Source of the DNA: Amborella trichopoda | Taxonomy: Eukaryota > Streptophyta > Magnoliopsida > Amborellales > Amborellaceae | Assembly: GCF_000471905.2 (NCBI RefSeq) | Contig: NW_006499617.1 | Span: forward strand, 5,637,324-5,701,323 | Reading direction: 5' to 3' | DNA: 64,000 nucleotides | In this document: positions 1-10,826 of the stretch, piece by piece | Position numbering within the stretch: the first letter of the stretch is position 1 | How the letters are laid out: the number at the start of each line of letters is the position of its first letter | Made by a program: the position numbers and the translations under genes | The notes under the pieces: model-generated | The model's input: only the letters and a program-made list of their open reading frames with translations | Told to the model about the DNA's origin: nothing | The model's database searches: none

Positions 1-60
1 CACCATTTACTATTTAAACTACAAATTAACAATATTTAAATGTTGTGACTAAATAGTTCC
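1..60 (+). repeat. Direct repeat copy 1 (60 bp)
   Basis: This AT-rich block recurs at 565-624 with only a few changes. Both copies carry the core AATATTTAAATGTTGTGACT. It is cut by the window edge, so the real repeat may extend to the left. Confidence 0.7.
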
Positions 61-247
61 CTTCTCTGTCCCTCTTCCAGCCTCCCTTCTTTGTGCTCCC
101 TTCTCTGTGCCATCTCTACAAGCGAGCATAGTCAATCCTCTTTACTCAGCTTATCTTCTCTGTCCCTCTCCTTTGAGACCCCCTTCTCTGTCCCTCTTCC
201 AGCCTCTATTCTCTGTGCTCTCTCTCCACGTTAGCAGTGCGGGTAAA

Positions 248-456
248 TTATAATGATTACTAAATCTTTTGAAAAGAAAAAAGAATTTTTTGGGATTAGG
301 GTTTAGATTGAGAGAAAAAAACTATAAATTAATATTTTATTTACATTATAATGATTGCTCTTTAGATTGAGACAAAAAAGAAATAAATTATATTTTATTT
401 ATTATAATGATTACTCTTTTGGAAAAAAAAGGATTTTTTGGGATTAGGGTTTAGAT
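248..456 (+). repeat. Approximate tandem repeat with telo-box-like cores
   Basis: The phrase TTATAATGATT(A/G)CT starts three successive units (about 248, 347 and 404). Units one and three also share GGGATTAGGGTTTAGAT, which contains a plant telo-box-like TTAGGGTTTAG. Unit lengths are uneven, so this is a degenerate array. Any regulatory meaning of the telo-box resemblance is speculation. Confidence 0.55.
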
Positions 457-564
457 ACCGATAAAGAAGTGATAAATTACTTACACATTGACCTCTTCCA
501 ATATCTCAATCTAATTTTTAACATACTTTACCATTTCACGATTTTTATTTTTTTTTAAATACAT

Positions 565-624
565 CACCATCTACTATTTAAACTACAAATTAATAATATT
601 TAAATGTTGTGACTAAAATAGTTC
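565..624 (+). repeat. Direct repeat copy 2 (60 bp)
   Basis: Second copy of the block at 1-60, differing at a handful of positions. The 500 bp between the copies show no reverse transcriptase, primer site or other sign that the two are LTRs of one element. Confidence 0.7.
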
Positions 625-837
625 ACTCAATGTTTATGACCAATATCAATTCACACTATTAAGTTATTATTCTTTGAGGCATGACAAACATGGTATAGTT
701 ATGCTATTTATACTTATGCATTCCAATATTAAATAAGAATGTATACAAAGAAACCATTTATTTTTTGTGAATGGACGTGACAATAATTATCAAATATTAG
801 ATGTCAAATTGGATGGCTTGAGGTGAGTCATGAAGGA

Positions 838-1358
838 TCACCTAGGAGTGAGAGCCTAACAAGATCTCCCAAACACCAAAATAAAAAAAGAGTCCATGAG
901 GGTAAGGGCGATGAACAATAGATCCCTCAAAATAAAAAAGAGTCCTTGTGGGTGAGGACAATGACCGAAAGATCCTTCCAAAATGCTAAAGATGCTCACG
1001 AAGACAAGAAACTGACAAAGACAGGGTGGAACCTGCCTGAGACTTCAAGGTGATGCTTTGCCATGAGGCCGCCTCGCCAAAATCCCTCCCTAGCCGACAA
1101 GCCCAGACTTTCGAGACATGCCAACAAAAAGCCCCCGATTGGACCCAGCAGGATGAGGGCCCATAGAGGTACCTTGATTGTCAAAAGCGAACCTAGTGCA
1201 TTAGCAAACAACGCCAACAAAAGGCTCATAGCACTTGGCCGCCAGATAGGCCCGATTCTGACCAACGAGGTCCACACAAAATCCTCAACTGGCAAAATCA
1301 CAAATAGTCTCTTGAGGGTGAGAACTTCTACAAAATCCATCAAAGTCTCTTCTCCCTA
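838..1358 (+). repeat. Detached fragment matching the interior of element L
   Basis: This block aligns end to end with 35189-35706 at roughly 95% identity by eye. Shared phrases include AACAATAGATCCCTCAAAAT and GCCCCCGATTGGACCCAGCA. In element L the matching block lies just upstream of the 3' LTR, but here no LTR follows: the similarity stops at about 1358 and unrelated sequence begins. Both strands are open in both copies (98 aa here on plus), yet no known domain is visible, so I treat it as non-coding repeat. The match is much closer than that between the two LTRs of L. Confidence 0.85.
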
Positions 1359-2968
1359 AACAAGCACGGCTTAGGCTACGAACTGTGGCCCAGGGGCAGG
1401 CTAGAGCTAGTGCAGGCCAGTTCCGCCCTGCCCACTGTTTTTTTTTTTTAGCCCCGCCCAATAAAGGCAAGGGCCAAGGCTGGCCCTGTCGTTGCGACGC
1501 TTAACCCACAGTACCTCATTTTTAGCTTTTGGCTTCTACCGTCCCCTTTAATGGCCATTTTTAACCTTCCCTCTCCCATTTTGCTCTCCCTCAGCCTTCT
1601 TCCATTTCCTTTCTCTCTTTCTCACATTTTTCTCTTCTCCCTTCCTTTCCCCGTCTTGTTTGCATCTTTTTCCTTTTCTTACACACCCTTCTCCCTTTAT
1701 TTTCGGCGAGTTTCCTTCCTCACGGTGTTTCGGCCCTCTTTTTTATAGGTAGATCAGTGGGAAATATAGGCCCCTATCCATTTTAGAAATAGCTAGTGGT
1801 TTTTAAATATATGAGTGGGAATGTAAATCGACACCAGTAGTTGAGGTTAAGATGGTGTTACCACCAAAGCCCATAGCCTTTATTTTTTACTTCACATTTG
1901 TTGATTTTTTCGAGTCTTTTATAACTAAATCTTGGTAGTAACCCCTTAACTAAAGCCGATTGTTATATCAGAAATACTACTAATTCTAATTAGACTCTGA
2001 TTGTTCAGGTCTGAGTTCATATAGCAATACTCACAATATTTTTCGAAGTGTTAATTGTCCACAACTCGTTAAAATTTTGAAATGTATTCAGTCTTGACAA
2101 GTATACTCTTAAGATACCGACAAGCTCAATATCTAAGTTACTACATTGTACTCTTAAGTAAATCATTTAAAAATATATCTTTTGATAATGACATGTTTTC
2201 ATATTCAGAAAGAAATTACCATCGTGTAACAGGAAATTTTATCTTTAATGACATGTAAAATGTTTCATGCCACGTAGTGCATTACGTATTCTGACTTCAA
2301 GGGACCTGGTAATATTATCAAATAGGGCGTATACTTTGATGAACAAGCACGCACGAGGTCAAAAATAAGATTTTCATGAGTCTAGGGTGTCAGGAATGTG
2401 GACGCACGAAGGTTCTGATGCATGCAGTAATGTCATATTCAAAGAAAAAATGATGCATGCAGTAATGTATATCCCTATGGAGTAAAGAAATTAATGTAAA
2501 AAGAAAGAGAAAACTTTATTTGAAGAGAGATGAAGGGGTTTTATGGGTGGAAGAACAAAGGGTACACATAAGATGACATGTGCAGGATAGCCAGAGAGAG
2601 ATATATGTCATTTATTACATCCTTCACTTATCACCCAGAATGTTGTCTTAACAAAAGTACAACTATTGACAAAGAGAAGGGAAATACATCAGTAAAAGTT
2701 TAAACCTTAGGTAGACCTTGCACTAGCATAGTTGTCTTTTGATCAAGAAAGCTTGTGCGATCTGATGACCACAATAAAAGGTAGTTTTGGAACACATACT
2801 CTACAAAATAGCAATCCCCCACCTATTTGAATCAGCTATCGGGAAAGACAATGCATATGTGATGTTGACCAACAAATTTGAACCTTTATACAATGTTATA
2901 TGAAACTCTTACGAGAAAATTGAGTGGACAAAACCATGAACTATATCTATTATTGAAAAACCTCTTAC
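1359..2968. other. Intergenic DNA, CT-rich at 1550-1745
   Basis: No gene was recognised. About 1380-1480 is GC-rich and can fold around GGGCAGG...CCCTGCCC. About 1550-1745 is a CT-rich pyrimidine stretch whose open frame is compositional. An 18-bp direct repeat (TGATGCATGCAGTAATGT) occurs at about 2418 and 2451. The remainder is unremarkable AT-rich sequence. Confidence 0.5.
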
Positions 2969-3819
2969 CATTACGATTTAATAGTCCTCTTAGATGCAAA
3001 AACTAGAATATCAAAAGTTGGATTCCACCAGAAACGTGTACTTATCCAGCTATAAACAAAGTAAGCGAGAGTACGAGCCTTGAATAAATCATAAAACACA
3101 TACACCACAATAACATAAAGATTTACATAGTTTATCACAAAAGAGCTACATCCACAGGCATGACAAATTGAAACACTCACTATACCAATGAAAATTACAT
3201 AAAGTTTAAGACAAAGAGTTTCGTTTTTAACCCTAAAAAAAACCCATTCGTGCAAAACCCTTTTAGACCCGCTCTCCCAACTGTCACCACTTGTTAGTCT
3301 CTCTTCTCCATTCTACTACTAAACCACTGTTCAAGAAGAGACTCATATATGTTCCATAGCTAAACCATTATGCAAGAAAAGTACCTTGAAAGTAGCCAAG
3401 ACTTCTCTAACTAAAACGGGAAACCACCCAATTCTCTATGGGAACGACTTCTCTACAACAAACTAACATCTCAATCTACATGAGGCACATCACAATATTT
3501 CTCTTCATAGGAAGCTATTTTCTCTCAGAGGAGAGGCTTTGCATCTCATGCATGGGAGGCACCTGCCTTTCTCTCTCTTTAGAGGAAGCTAACTTTCCCA
3601 TAACATAGGCACACATATTCTTTCTTAGTTTATATATATAAGATTAGGAATCCCCACTAAATAGGAATCTTCTTATAGATGTTACATATATCTTAAAAAC
3701 CAAGAGATATAACCAAGTGGCCTAAACTTTTTGGATTTATATATTCTTTAAGAAACTTATCAATGTCAATCACAATCTCACATAATATGATATTTCTCTA
3801 TATATTACCATATTCAACA
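2969..3819 (-). repeat. Copia-type 3' LTR
   Basis: Aligns with 4055-4940; shared phrases include CTACA(T)CCACAGGCATGAC and GACAAATTGAAA. A TATATATATAA tract near 3631-3641 matches the (TA)n tract of the partner LTR and may be its TATA region on the minus strand. The terminus at 2969 has lost the TGTTGGG consensus seen at 4055. Confidence 0.8.
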
Positions 3820-4054
3820 ATCTCCACCTTGATATCAAAATCACCTGCTAACCATGACAACATCAATTGGATAACGTTATGAATTTTTACTTTTTACCAA
3901 ATAAATTCCTTCATTCATTTTTGTCGAAAAAGATTGTACTTGCCATAATATTTCTCCAACTCAAATAAAACATCTGTATACTTGGTAAAGTACTCTTCTT
4001 GATTTGAATGCACAAACATTAACCTTGTACTAAACAATGCGCTCTGATACCATT
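3820..4054 (-). other. Copia miniature internal region with PPT and PBS
   Basis: On the minus strand the primer-binding site TGGTATCAGAGC (complement of 4041-4052) lies two bases from the 5' LTR end, and the polypurine tract AAGGTGGAGAT (complement of 3820-3830) abuts the 3' LTR. Nothing between them encodes a retroelement protein. Retention of exactly the two cis signals needed for reverse transcription, with loss of coding DNA, is the hallmark of TRIM-type elements. Confidence 0.85.
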
Positions 4055-4940
4055 TGTTGGGATTTAAGAGTCATCTTAAATGCAGAAATAGGAATCTCAA
4101 AAAGTGCACTAGGAATGTGTATTTATCTAGTTATAAACAAAATAGGTGAGAGTACGACCCATGATATGAGAAATAAAGCATAAAACACATACGCTACAAA
4201 AAAGCAAAGATTTATGTGGTTCACCCCAAAAGGCCTACATCTACAGGCATGACAAATTGAAATCCACTATACCAATGAAAATTATATCAAAGATTTTTGG
4301 ATATAGAATTACCGCTTTAACTCTCGATAAGACCCAATCAATCAAACCCTGTTAGACTCGCTCTCCTAACTTGCACCACCCGCTGATCTCTCATCTCTAT
4401 TCTACAGCTAAACCATTGTCCAAGAAGATACCTATCTCTATTCCACAGGTAAACCAATGTCCAAGAAGAGAACCCTTGAGATCAACTGAGTATTTGTCTC
4501 CCTAAAAGGAGAACTGTCCAAATTTTTGTAAAAACCTCTTCTCTACAAGAAACCAACCTCTCAATCTACATTATGCATATCTTAGTATTTCTCTCCATAA
4601 TAAGTTCTTTTCTCTCTGAGGGGAGGCCTTGCCTCTCATGCACAGGAGGCTCATGTCCCTCTCTCTTTAGAGGAAGCCTCCTTACCCATATAGTGACCCA
4701 ACTAAGGCAAATATATTTTTCCTCTCTTATTTATATATATATATATATATATATAAAATAAGAATCCTCACTAAATAGAAAATATCCCATAGGTGTTACA
4801 TATATCTTAAAAACCAAGAGTCCTAATCTTTTTCGAATTATATTTTCTTTAGGTAAACCTATCAATATCAATCTCAATCCCAATTTCACATAGTATGGAT
4901 TTTCTTATGTGGTTGATTTTGGATATCACCATATCCAACA
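4055..4940 (-). repeat. Copia-type 5' LTR
   Basis: Begins TGTTGGGATTTAAG and ends CATATCCAACA on the plus strand, with perfect short inverted termini TGTTGG/CCAACA. It contains a (TA)n microsatellite at about 4733-4755 near the expected promoter. The adjoining internal sequence is the Met-tRNA primer site, which identifies this copy as the 5' LTR of a minus-strand element. Confidence 0.85.
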
Positions 4941-5032
4941 TTACTTACTACATATTTTATTTTAAAAAGTTGTAGTTTTCTTAAAGGCTTGAGTGTTAAA
5001 AGCCTTGCATCCATCATGGTTTTTATGAGTGA

Positions 5033-7883
5033 TGTCACCACACCGCCCCGTTGCTCCCTTTCGTACTTGCCGGAGAGCAGCAGGGTATGGGACCGTGATT
5101 GAAAGGTAGCAAATGCCACTTAGGTGGAAGTGGCCTAACGCTTTAGAAAAACGAAATCGAAGCAAACCACGAAAGAAAAAAAAAGCTCCAAACACAAACG
5201 CAAGTTAAAATTGGACAACCAAGTATATATACAAAAGAGATTCAAAAGTATTACCGATATGACCAAAGCTTCAAGGCCCAAAAAAATTTACATGACTTCC
5301 AAAATACACAAATACACAAGAACTATATGGCCATAGCCAACCAAAACATACAATAGAAAACCACAACTTCAACGAAAGCCAAGAGCTCCAAACACCAGCC
5401 GCGAACCCCGTACCGCCCATCCTTGACCTGTGGCTATCGCTCTACAAGGATGGACAATAAAGTAATGAGCTATAAAGCCCAGTAGGTAGATCTAGATGTC
5501 AAGTGTCACAATTATATCTAACAATGTGTCGTGAATGATTCCTTTTAAGGATAAGCAATTACAATGCAGATATGATATAAATTAACAATTTATCAAATCT
5601 TTCCATCACGCGCACCATCACAAAACATCATAATTATAAATCAACAAGACTAACAAGTATAAACCACATTAACAGGTGGTAACCAACCCACTCCCTAAAT
5701 CACCTACTCCCGTAGTAGAAGCAACATTCATCAGGCTAAGCCAATCATATTGTTTAGGAGTTCTACCATCACTCGGGAGGGAAGGCAATGACAAATGGAT
5801 GACCCACTTCGTAATGCCCTCACACGCACACACACAGTCCCAGCGCGCTTTGGGGCTTTTGATTGGCACTGGCCTTGCAAGACACGACCCTCTCATATGC
5901 CCTTCTGGCGAGAGCGAATTACACTACCAAAGAGGTCCCAATGGATAGTGCCTCATATAGAAATTTGGGGGGGTACGACCCATCCCAATACACACATAAT
6001 CATCCTAGCTCCCATCCTATCATAGGAAGTTAGGTAAATATCTCAAGTATCGGTACAATTTTCTCATCAGTTCACATCACACTACCAACGGATGACCCGT
6101 TGCGTAGTGCCACATATCAGAACACATTCTTATTGGAGCATAGTCTTATCAGAGCACAATCTTATCAGAGTACATTTCGGCCACACAATACACTCAAGGC
6201 ATGCCGACAAAATTATATATCGCTACTGAACGTGTGTCATAGTCATGTGCACATACCTTTCAACATGCTTTTATATCATAACAAAGCCCATCTCATTATC
6301 AGGCATTCTTACCACAACTAAGCATATTTTAATGCGCACATGTATGACCAAGGTAGAGCACAAATCATAAGGCTCACTAAAAGCATTTTCAAATTAATTT
6401 GATGGTTTGAGAAGTGAACACAATCCACCTTTAAGAGCATAAATTTCAAAGCACAGAGAATTTCAATATGATCCAAAAGCCATTCTTAAAGGAGACTTAT
6501 TCACCCTTCATGTAAAAGTGGTTTTGAACTCATTCTAACATAGTTTTGTCAGTGAATTATTCAATATAAAAACATGTAAAGTTTTTGGAAAATTTCATGT
6601 CATCACTACAGTGACATCTTCATAGATAAAGAGGCATAATTTCCAAACCACATGGAATTTCGTTTTGATTTCAAAACCATAATTAAAATAAACTCACTCA
6701 TATTTCATTAAAAAGTGTTTGAGCTCATTCGGACATGATTCGGTCAGTAAACTATTCAATACAAGACATGTAAAGTTTCTAAAAAATTTCCTATCATTAC
6801 TACAGTGACATCTTAATAGAAAAAGGGCTATAATTTCCAAACCATAGGGAATTTTGTTTTGATTCCAATAACATAATTAAAATAGACTCACTCATATTTC
6901 ATTCAAAATTATTTTGAACTCATTCAGATATGATTTGGTCAGTAAACTATTCAACACAAAAACATGTAAAGTTTCTGGAAACTTTCTTATCATCACTGTA
7001 GTGACATTTTATAGCAAAAGGGTCATAATTTTCAAACCACAAGGAATTTCGTTTTGATTTCAAAACAGTAAACTCACTCATATTTCATTAAAAAGTAGTT
7101 TGAGCTCATTCAGACATCATTTGGTCAGTGAACTATTCAATACAAAAACATAGAAAGTTTATGGAATTTCTTTTCACAATTCTGGCATGTTCAAGCAAAT
7201 GGCTCATAACTTTCCAATCAAAAGAGATATTGATATGGGGTCTTTCCCCTTTTCAATCCCCACAAATTTCATAATCAACAGAGACAATTTTAGTGCTCAA
7301 ACAATTGCTCAAAGGAGAGTAAAAATCCTGGAAAAACAAAGTACATACTTAGCCAATTTCTAAAAGCATCTTCCATATGCCGACTCAAACTTTATATTTT
7401 AAATCAAACAAGTTGAACATGCATCATAAAAGGCATGAAACATGGGATCTTAGATCCAGTTACAGTACTTAGAAGGACTCCAATTGCACTCCAAATGGCC
7501 AAGCTCCAAGGATGGGTTAAGGATCTCAAGTCCTTAAGACTAAGGAGGGTGGGCGTGAGTGAGAGAGAGAGAGCAAACACTAGGAGTGAGGTGAAAATGG
7601 GGGTTTAAATAGGAAAAGAGAGGGAGTGGCAGCAAGCAACAAATAAGTGACACCCAAGGGGGCATGTAAGTGCCACGTGGCATGTAGTAGGCATGCAAGA
7701 AATCATGAGAGAGAGAAATAGTTTCCCTGGACTGTCTCGCGCAACAGCAACACGCTCGACGGTGTTGCGCATGACAGCAATGTGCTCGGCGGTGTCGCGC
7801 TCGACAGTGTCGCTCACCAGGTCACTTATGCTGACGACTCGCCTGTGCACCAACACATGCCAGAAAAAGTCTGGGTTCTTACA
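5033..7883 (-). repeat. Chromovirus 3' LTR
   Basis: Aligns over its full length with 12435-15340. On the minus strand it starts TGTAAGAACCCAGAC and ends GTGTGGTGACA. A TATTTAAA box (complement of 7614-7621) lies about 265 bases into the LTR and has a counterpart in the partner at 15026-15033. The many small open frames inside it, on both strands, are not supported as genes. About 6360-7190 and its partner region contain several internal sub-repeats built on ATGATTTGGTCAGTAAACTA. Confidence 0.9.
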
Positions 7884-7894
7884 TCATCCCCCCT
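7884..7894 (-). promoter_or_regulatory. Polypurine tract of the chromovirus
   Basis: The minus strand reads AGGGGGGATGA directly before the TGTAAG start of the 3' LTR. This is the expected place and composition for the plus-strand DNA primer. It is undamaged, unlike most of the coding region. Confidence 0.8.
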
Positions 7895-8198
7895 AAAAAA
7901 GGATTTTTCCCCCAAAATCATACCTCTGCTGAGCAAACAAATGGGGGTACTTATCCCCGATCTCATCTTCCCATTCCCAGCTCGACTCTTTCCGAGAATG
8001 GTATTGCCACAAAACATGGACCAGAGGGATCTCCTTATTATATAATACATGTATGCTTCTATCTAGTATCTCAATTGGCTGCTCGATGAAGGTTAGGTCC
8101 TCTTTGATAGGAACCCATTTATAACTCAGAACATGGGATGGGTCGGGCTGGTACTTCCTTAACAAAGATATATGAAAGACATCATGGATATTCGCCAA
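7893..8198 (-). pseudogene. Integrase tail and chromodomain of the chromovirus
   Basis: The 101-residue frame begins with a pattern typical of the end of Del/Tekay integrase (HDVFHISLLRKYQPDPSHVL). A chromodomain-like part follows, with PIEILDRSIHVL, IPLVHVLWQYHS and SSWEWEDEI corresponding to the beta strands and the helix. In this lineage the chromodomain is thought to direct insertion into heterochromatin. It ends just before the PPT, as in intact relatives. It is cut off from the upstream integrase by a stop or frame change near 8199-8219, so it is a remnant. Confidence 0.88.
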
Positions 8199-8219
8199 CT
8201 CGGGTGATAGGGCAAGTCG

Positions 8220-9096
8220 CTATGCCATGCCTTCGGCTTTTCCCAGAATCTCAAAAGGCCCAATATATCGCGGGCTCAACTTCGCTTTCTTGCCGAATCT
8301 CATAACGCCCTTAGTTGGCGACACCTTTAAGAAAACCCAATCACCTACCTCAAACTCAAGGTTTCTCCTCCGGCTATCGGTGTAACTCTTTTGTTGACTC
8401 TGAGATGTCATGAGCCTTTGTCAAATCAACGCAATCTATACTGAGGTCACTTGGAGAATTTTTGAACCTAAGTGTCTTCTTTCACCAATCTCGTCCCAAC
8501 AAATGGGTGACTTATATTTTCTTCCATATAGGGCCTCAAAAGGCATCATCTGAATGCTAGCTTGGAAGTTGTTGTTGTAAGAAAATTCAATCAAGGGTAG
8601 ATGATCATCCCAGCTTCCCTTAAAATCAAAGACACAAGCCCTTAACATGTCTTCTAAGGTTTGAATGGTTCTCTCTCATAGTCCATCAGCCTGGGGTGGA
8701 AGGCAGTGTTAAAAATAAGTCTCGTCCCCAAGGCTGACTGCAGACTAGCCCAAAATCTAGAGGTAAATCTAGTGTCCTTGTCGGACACGATGTTGACAGG
8801 TATTCCATGTAATCTCACTCTCTCCTTGATGTATAACTAGGCCAGTTTATCTAATGTGTGGTCGTGCGGACTGGCAAGAAGTGGGCAACTTTGGCCAGTT
8901 GGTCCACGATGACCCAAACAATATCATGTCTAGAACTCGTTCTAGGCAAACCAGAGACAAAGTCCATAGCAATGTGCTCCCATTTCCATTCTGGCACAAA
9001 TAAGGGCTGCAACAACCCAACGGGTTTTTGATGCTTAGCTTTCACCTGCTGACATGTCAAGCACTTAGAAACAAACAATGCTACTTCCCTTTTCAT
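8220..9096 (-). pseudogene. Integrase region of the chromovirus
   Basis: Three frames together cover most of an integrase. At 8851-9096 lies the end of the zinc-binding domain (CLTCQQVKAKHQKP), followed by the first catalytic Asp context (WEHIAMDFVSGLP). At 8436-8648 is the later core (FSYNNNFQASIQMMPFEALY). At 8220-8411 is the GPF/Y module (LSPRYIGPFEIL). They are separated by stops and frame changes near 8430, 8650 and 8850. The product would join retrotransposon DNA to the chromosome; this copy cannot make it. Confidence 0.88.
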
Positions 9097-9394
9097 GTCA
9101 TTCTACCAGAAAGTTTTTTTCAGGTCCTGATACATCTTTGTACTCCCGAGATGTATAGCATAACGAGAGCGGTGAGCTTCCTCCAGGATAGCTCTCTTCA
9201 CACCCTCATCATTCGGGATACAAACCTAATCTCTGAATCTCAACAAGTCATCACTTCTCATAGAGAAATCGTCCCTCTTTCCCAGTTTCATCTCTTCCTA
9301 AATCTTCACAAGGTGGGGATCCTTTTTTTGTGCCAGTCGGATCTGTTGAAAAAGCTAGGGTTCTACGCTTATGTAAGCTGTCATACTTACCCCA

Positions 9395-9960
9395 CTACCT
9401 CGGGGCGCAGCTAGATGCCATCCCACTACATCCTCTAACAAATTTCATTTCTTGGACCATCACATGAGCCACTGATATCACGAGTTTCCTGCTCAGAGCA
9501 TCGACTACTACATTGGTTTTTCTCGGGTGATATTGGATGATACAATCATAATCGTTTAATAGGTTCATCGATCTCCTTTGCCTCATGTTCAACTCCTTTT
9601 AGGAAAACAGGTACTTGAGGCTCTTATGATCTGTAAACACCTTAAATTGGGCTCCATAAAGATAATGTCTCCAAATTTTCAAGGCGAATACTACAGCCGC
9701 AAGCTCCAAATCATAGGTTGGATAATTCTGCTTATACAGCTTTAACTGCCTGGAGGCATATGCAATGACCTTCCCTCTCTGCATAAGTGCACATCCGAGC
9801 CCTTTATGAGAGGTATCAGTGTAAACTGTAAAGTCCTCATTTCCCTCAGGTAAGTGGTGGTCAGCCTCTACTTTAGTTCCTAAAAACTTTTCTCACAATC
9901 ATCTGACCACACAAATCTCACATTCTTCTAGGTTAGGCTAGTCAGAGGAAGCAATATCTT
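9395..9960 (-). pseudogene. RNase H region of the chromovirus
   Basis: The frame at 9599-9784 carries [30 protein letters not shown] and [13 protein letters not shown]. The next frame (9395-9592) continues with MNLLNDYDCIIQYHPRKTN and VVDALSRK, the classic end of gypsy RNase H. They are split by a single TAA (plus-strand positions 9599-9601) where relatives have Gln, a simple nonsense change. RNase H removes the RNA strand during reverse transcription. Confidence 0.88.
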
Positions 9961-10179
9961 TGAAAATCCTTCTACAAAGCTCCTGTAATAACCTACTAGC
10001 CCCAGAAAACTACGGACCTCCATCACGCTTGTTGGTTTTCCCCACTAGATCATGGCCTCAATATTAGAAAGGTCCACCATGACCCCATCCGTAGAAACAA
10101 TGTGCCCAAGGAAGGCCACACTAGGAAGCTAGAACTCACTCTTGTTTAACTTGTCATACAACTTTTCTTACCTTAAAGC

Positions 10180-10826
10180 CTGAAGGACTACTCTTAGGTG
10201 CTGCTCATGCTCCTCTAGGCTCTTCGAATACACCAACAAGTCATCAATAAAAACAACAACAAAATTGTCCAAAAGGGGTCTAAAAATTATGTTCATCAGG
10301 TTCATGAAACATCTGATGCATTAGTCAATCCGAATGACATTACTAGAAACTCGTAGTGGCCATATTGGGTTCTAAATGCGATATTGGGAACATCCCCCTC
10401 CTTGACACGCAGTTGATGATACCCCGACCGGAGATTGATCTTAGAGAACATTTGGGCCCCTTGAAGCTGATTAAAGAGATCATCAATCCTAGGCAGAGGA
10501 TACTTATTCTTTACTGTTATCTGATTCAACTGTCTATAGTCTATGCAAAGTCCCATGGACCTATCCTTTTTCTTCATAAATAGAACCGACGCACCCTAAG
10601 GCTGCACACTGGGTCGAATGAATCCATTTTCCAACAACTCTTGCAATTGCTCTTTCAGCTCCTTCAATTCTACTGGGGCCATTCTATAAGGGGCTTTAGC
10701 GATAGAAGCAGTGTAAGGGACCACATCTATCTCAAACTCTATCTCCCTTACTGGAGGTAAGGATGAAAATTCCTTAGGAAAAACTTCTGGGTATTCTCTT
10801 ACTATTGGAATCTCCTTTAACTTAGA
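10180..10826 (-). pseudogene. Reverse transcriptase region of the chromovirus
   Basis: Recognisable RT blocks run through the region. [17 protein letters not shown] lies near 10630-10690. A TAG (plus 10596-10598) replaces the Trp of the usual PWGAPVLF block. [20 protein letters not shown] and [15 protein letters not shown] lie in the 10302-10577 frame. In a shifted frame near 10215-10245 is the catalytic FIDDLLVYS. So the YxDD-type active site survives, but translation would stop before it. Confidence 0.9.

Larger units (their letters stand above)
1..837. other. AT-rich intergenic DNA with short duplications
   Basis: No convincing coding frame was seen on either strand. The stretch is AT-rich and holds a pair of 60-bp direct repeats (1-60 and 565-624), a CT-rich phrase based on CCCTTCTCTGTCCCTCTTCC that occurs near 59-80 and again near 180-200, and an approximate three-copy tandem repeat (248-456). 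Confidence 0.6.
2969..4940 (-). mobile_element. Internally deleted Ty1/copia-type LTR element (TRIM-like)
   Basis: Two direct repeats of about 850-890 bp enclose only about 235 bp. Read on the minus strand the order is 5' LTR (4940-4055), primer site, PPT, 3' LTR (3819-2969). The right LTR has canonical TGTTGGG...CCAACA ends. The primer site reads TGGTATCAGAGC, complementary to initiator Met-tRNA, and the tract AAGGTGGAGAT immediately precedes the TGTTGAAT start of the 3' LTR, as is typical of plant copia elements. There is no gag or pol, so it would depend on proteins supplied in trans. The outer flanks share only TTAC, so the target duplication is decayed or uncertain. The left LTR outer end is also degraded. 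Confidence 0.85.

Noticed and set aside
7561-7573. GAGAGA microsatellite as a possible promoter element
   Set aside because: Simple repeat within an LTR; it is only weakly kept in the partner LTR at about 14985.
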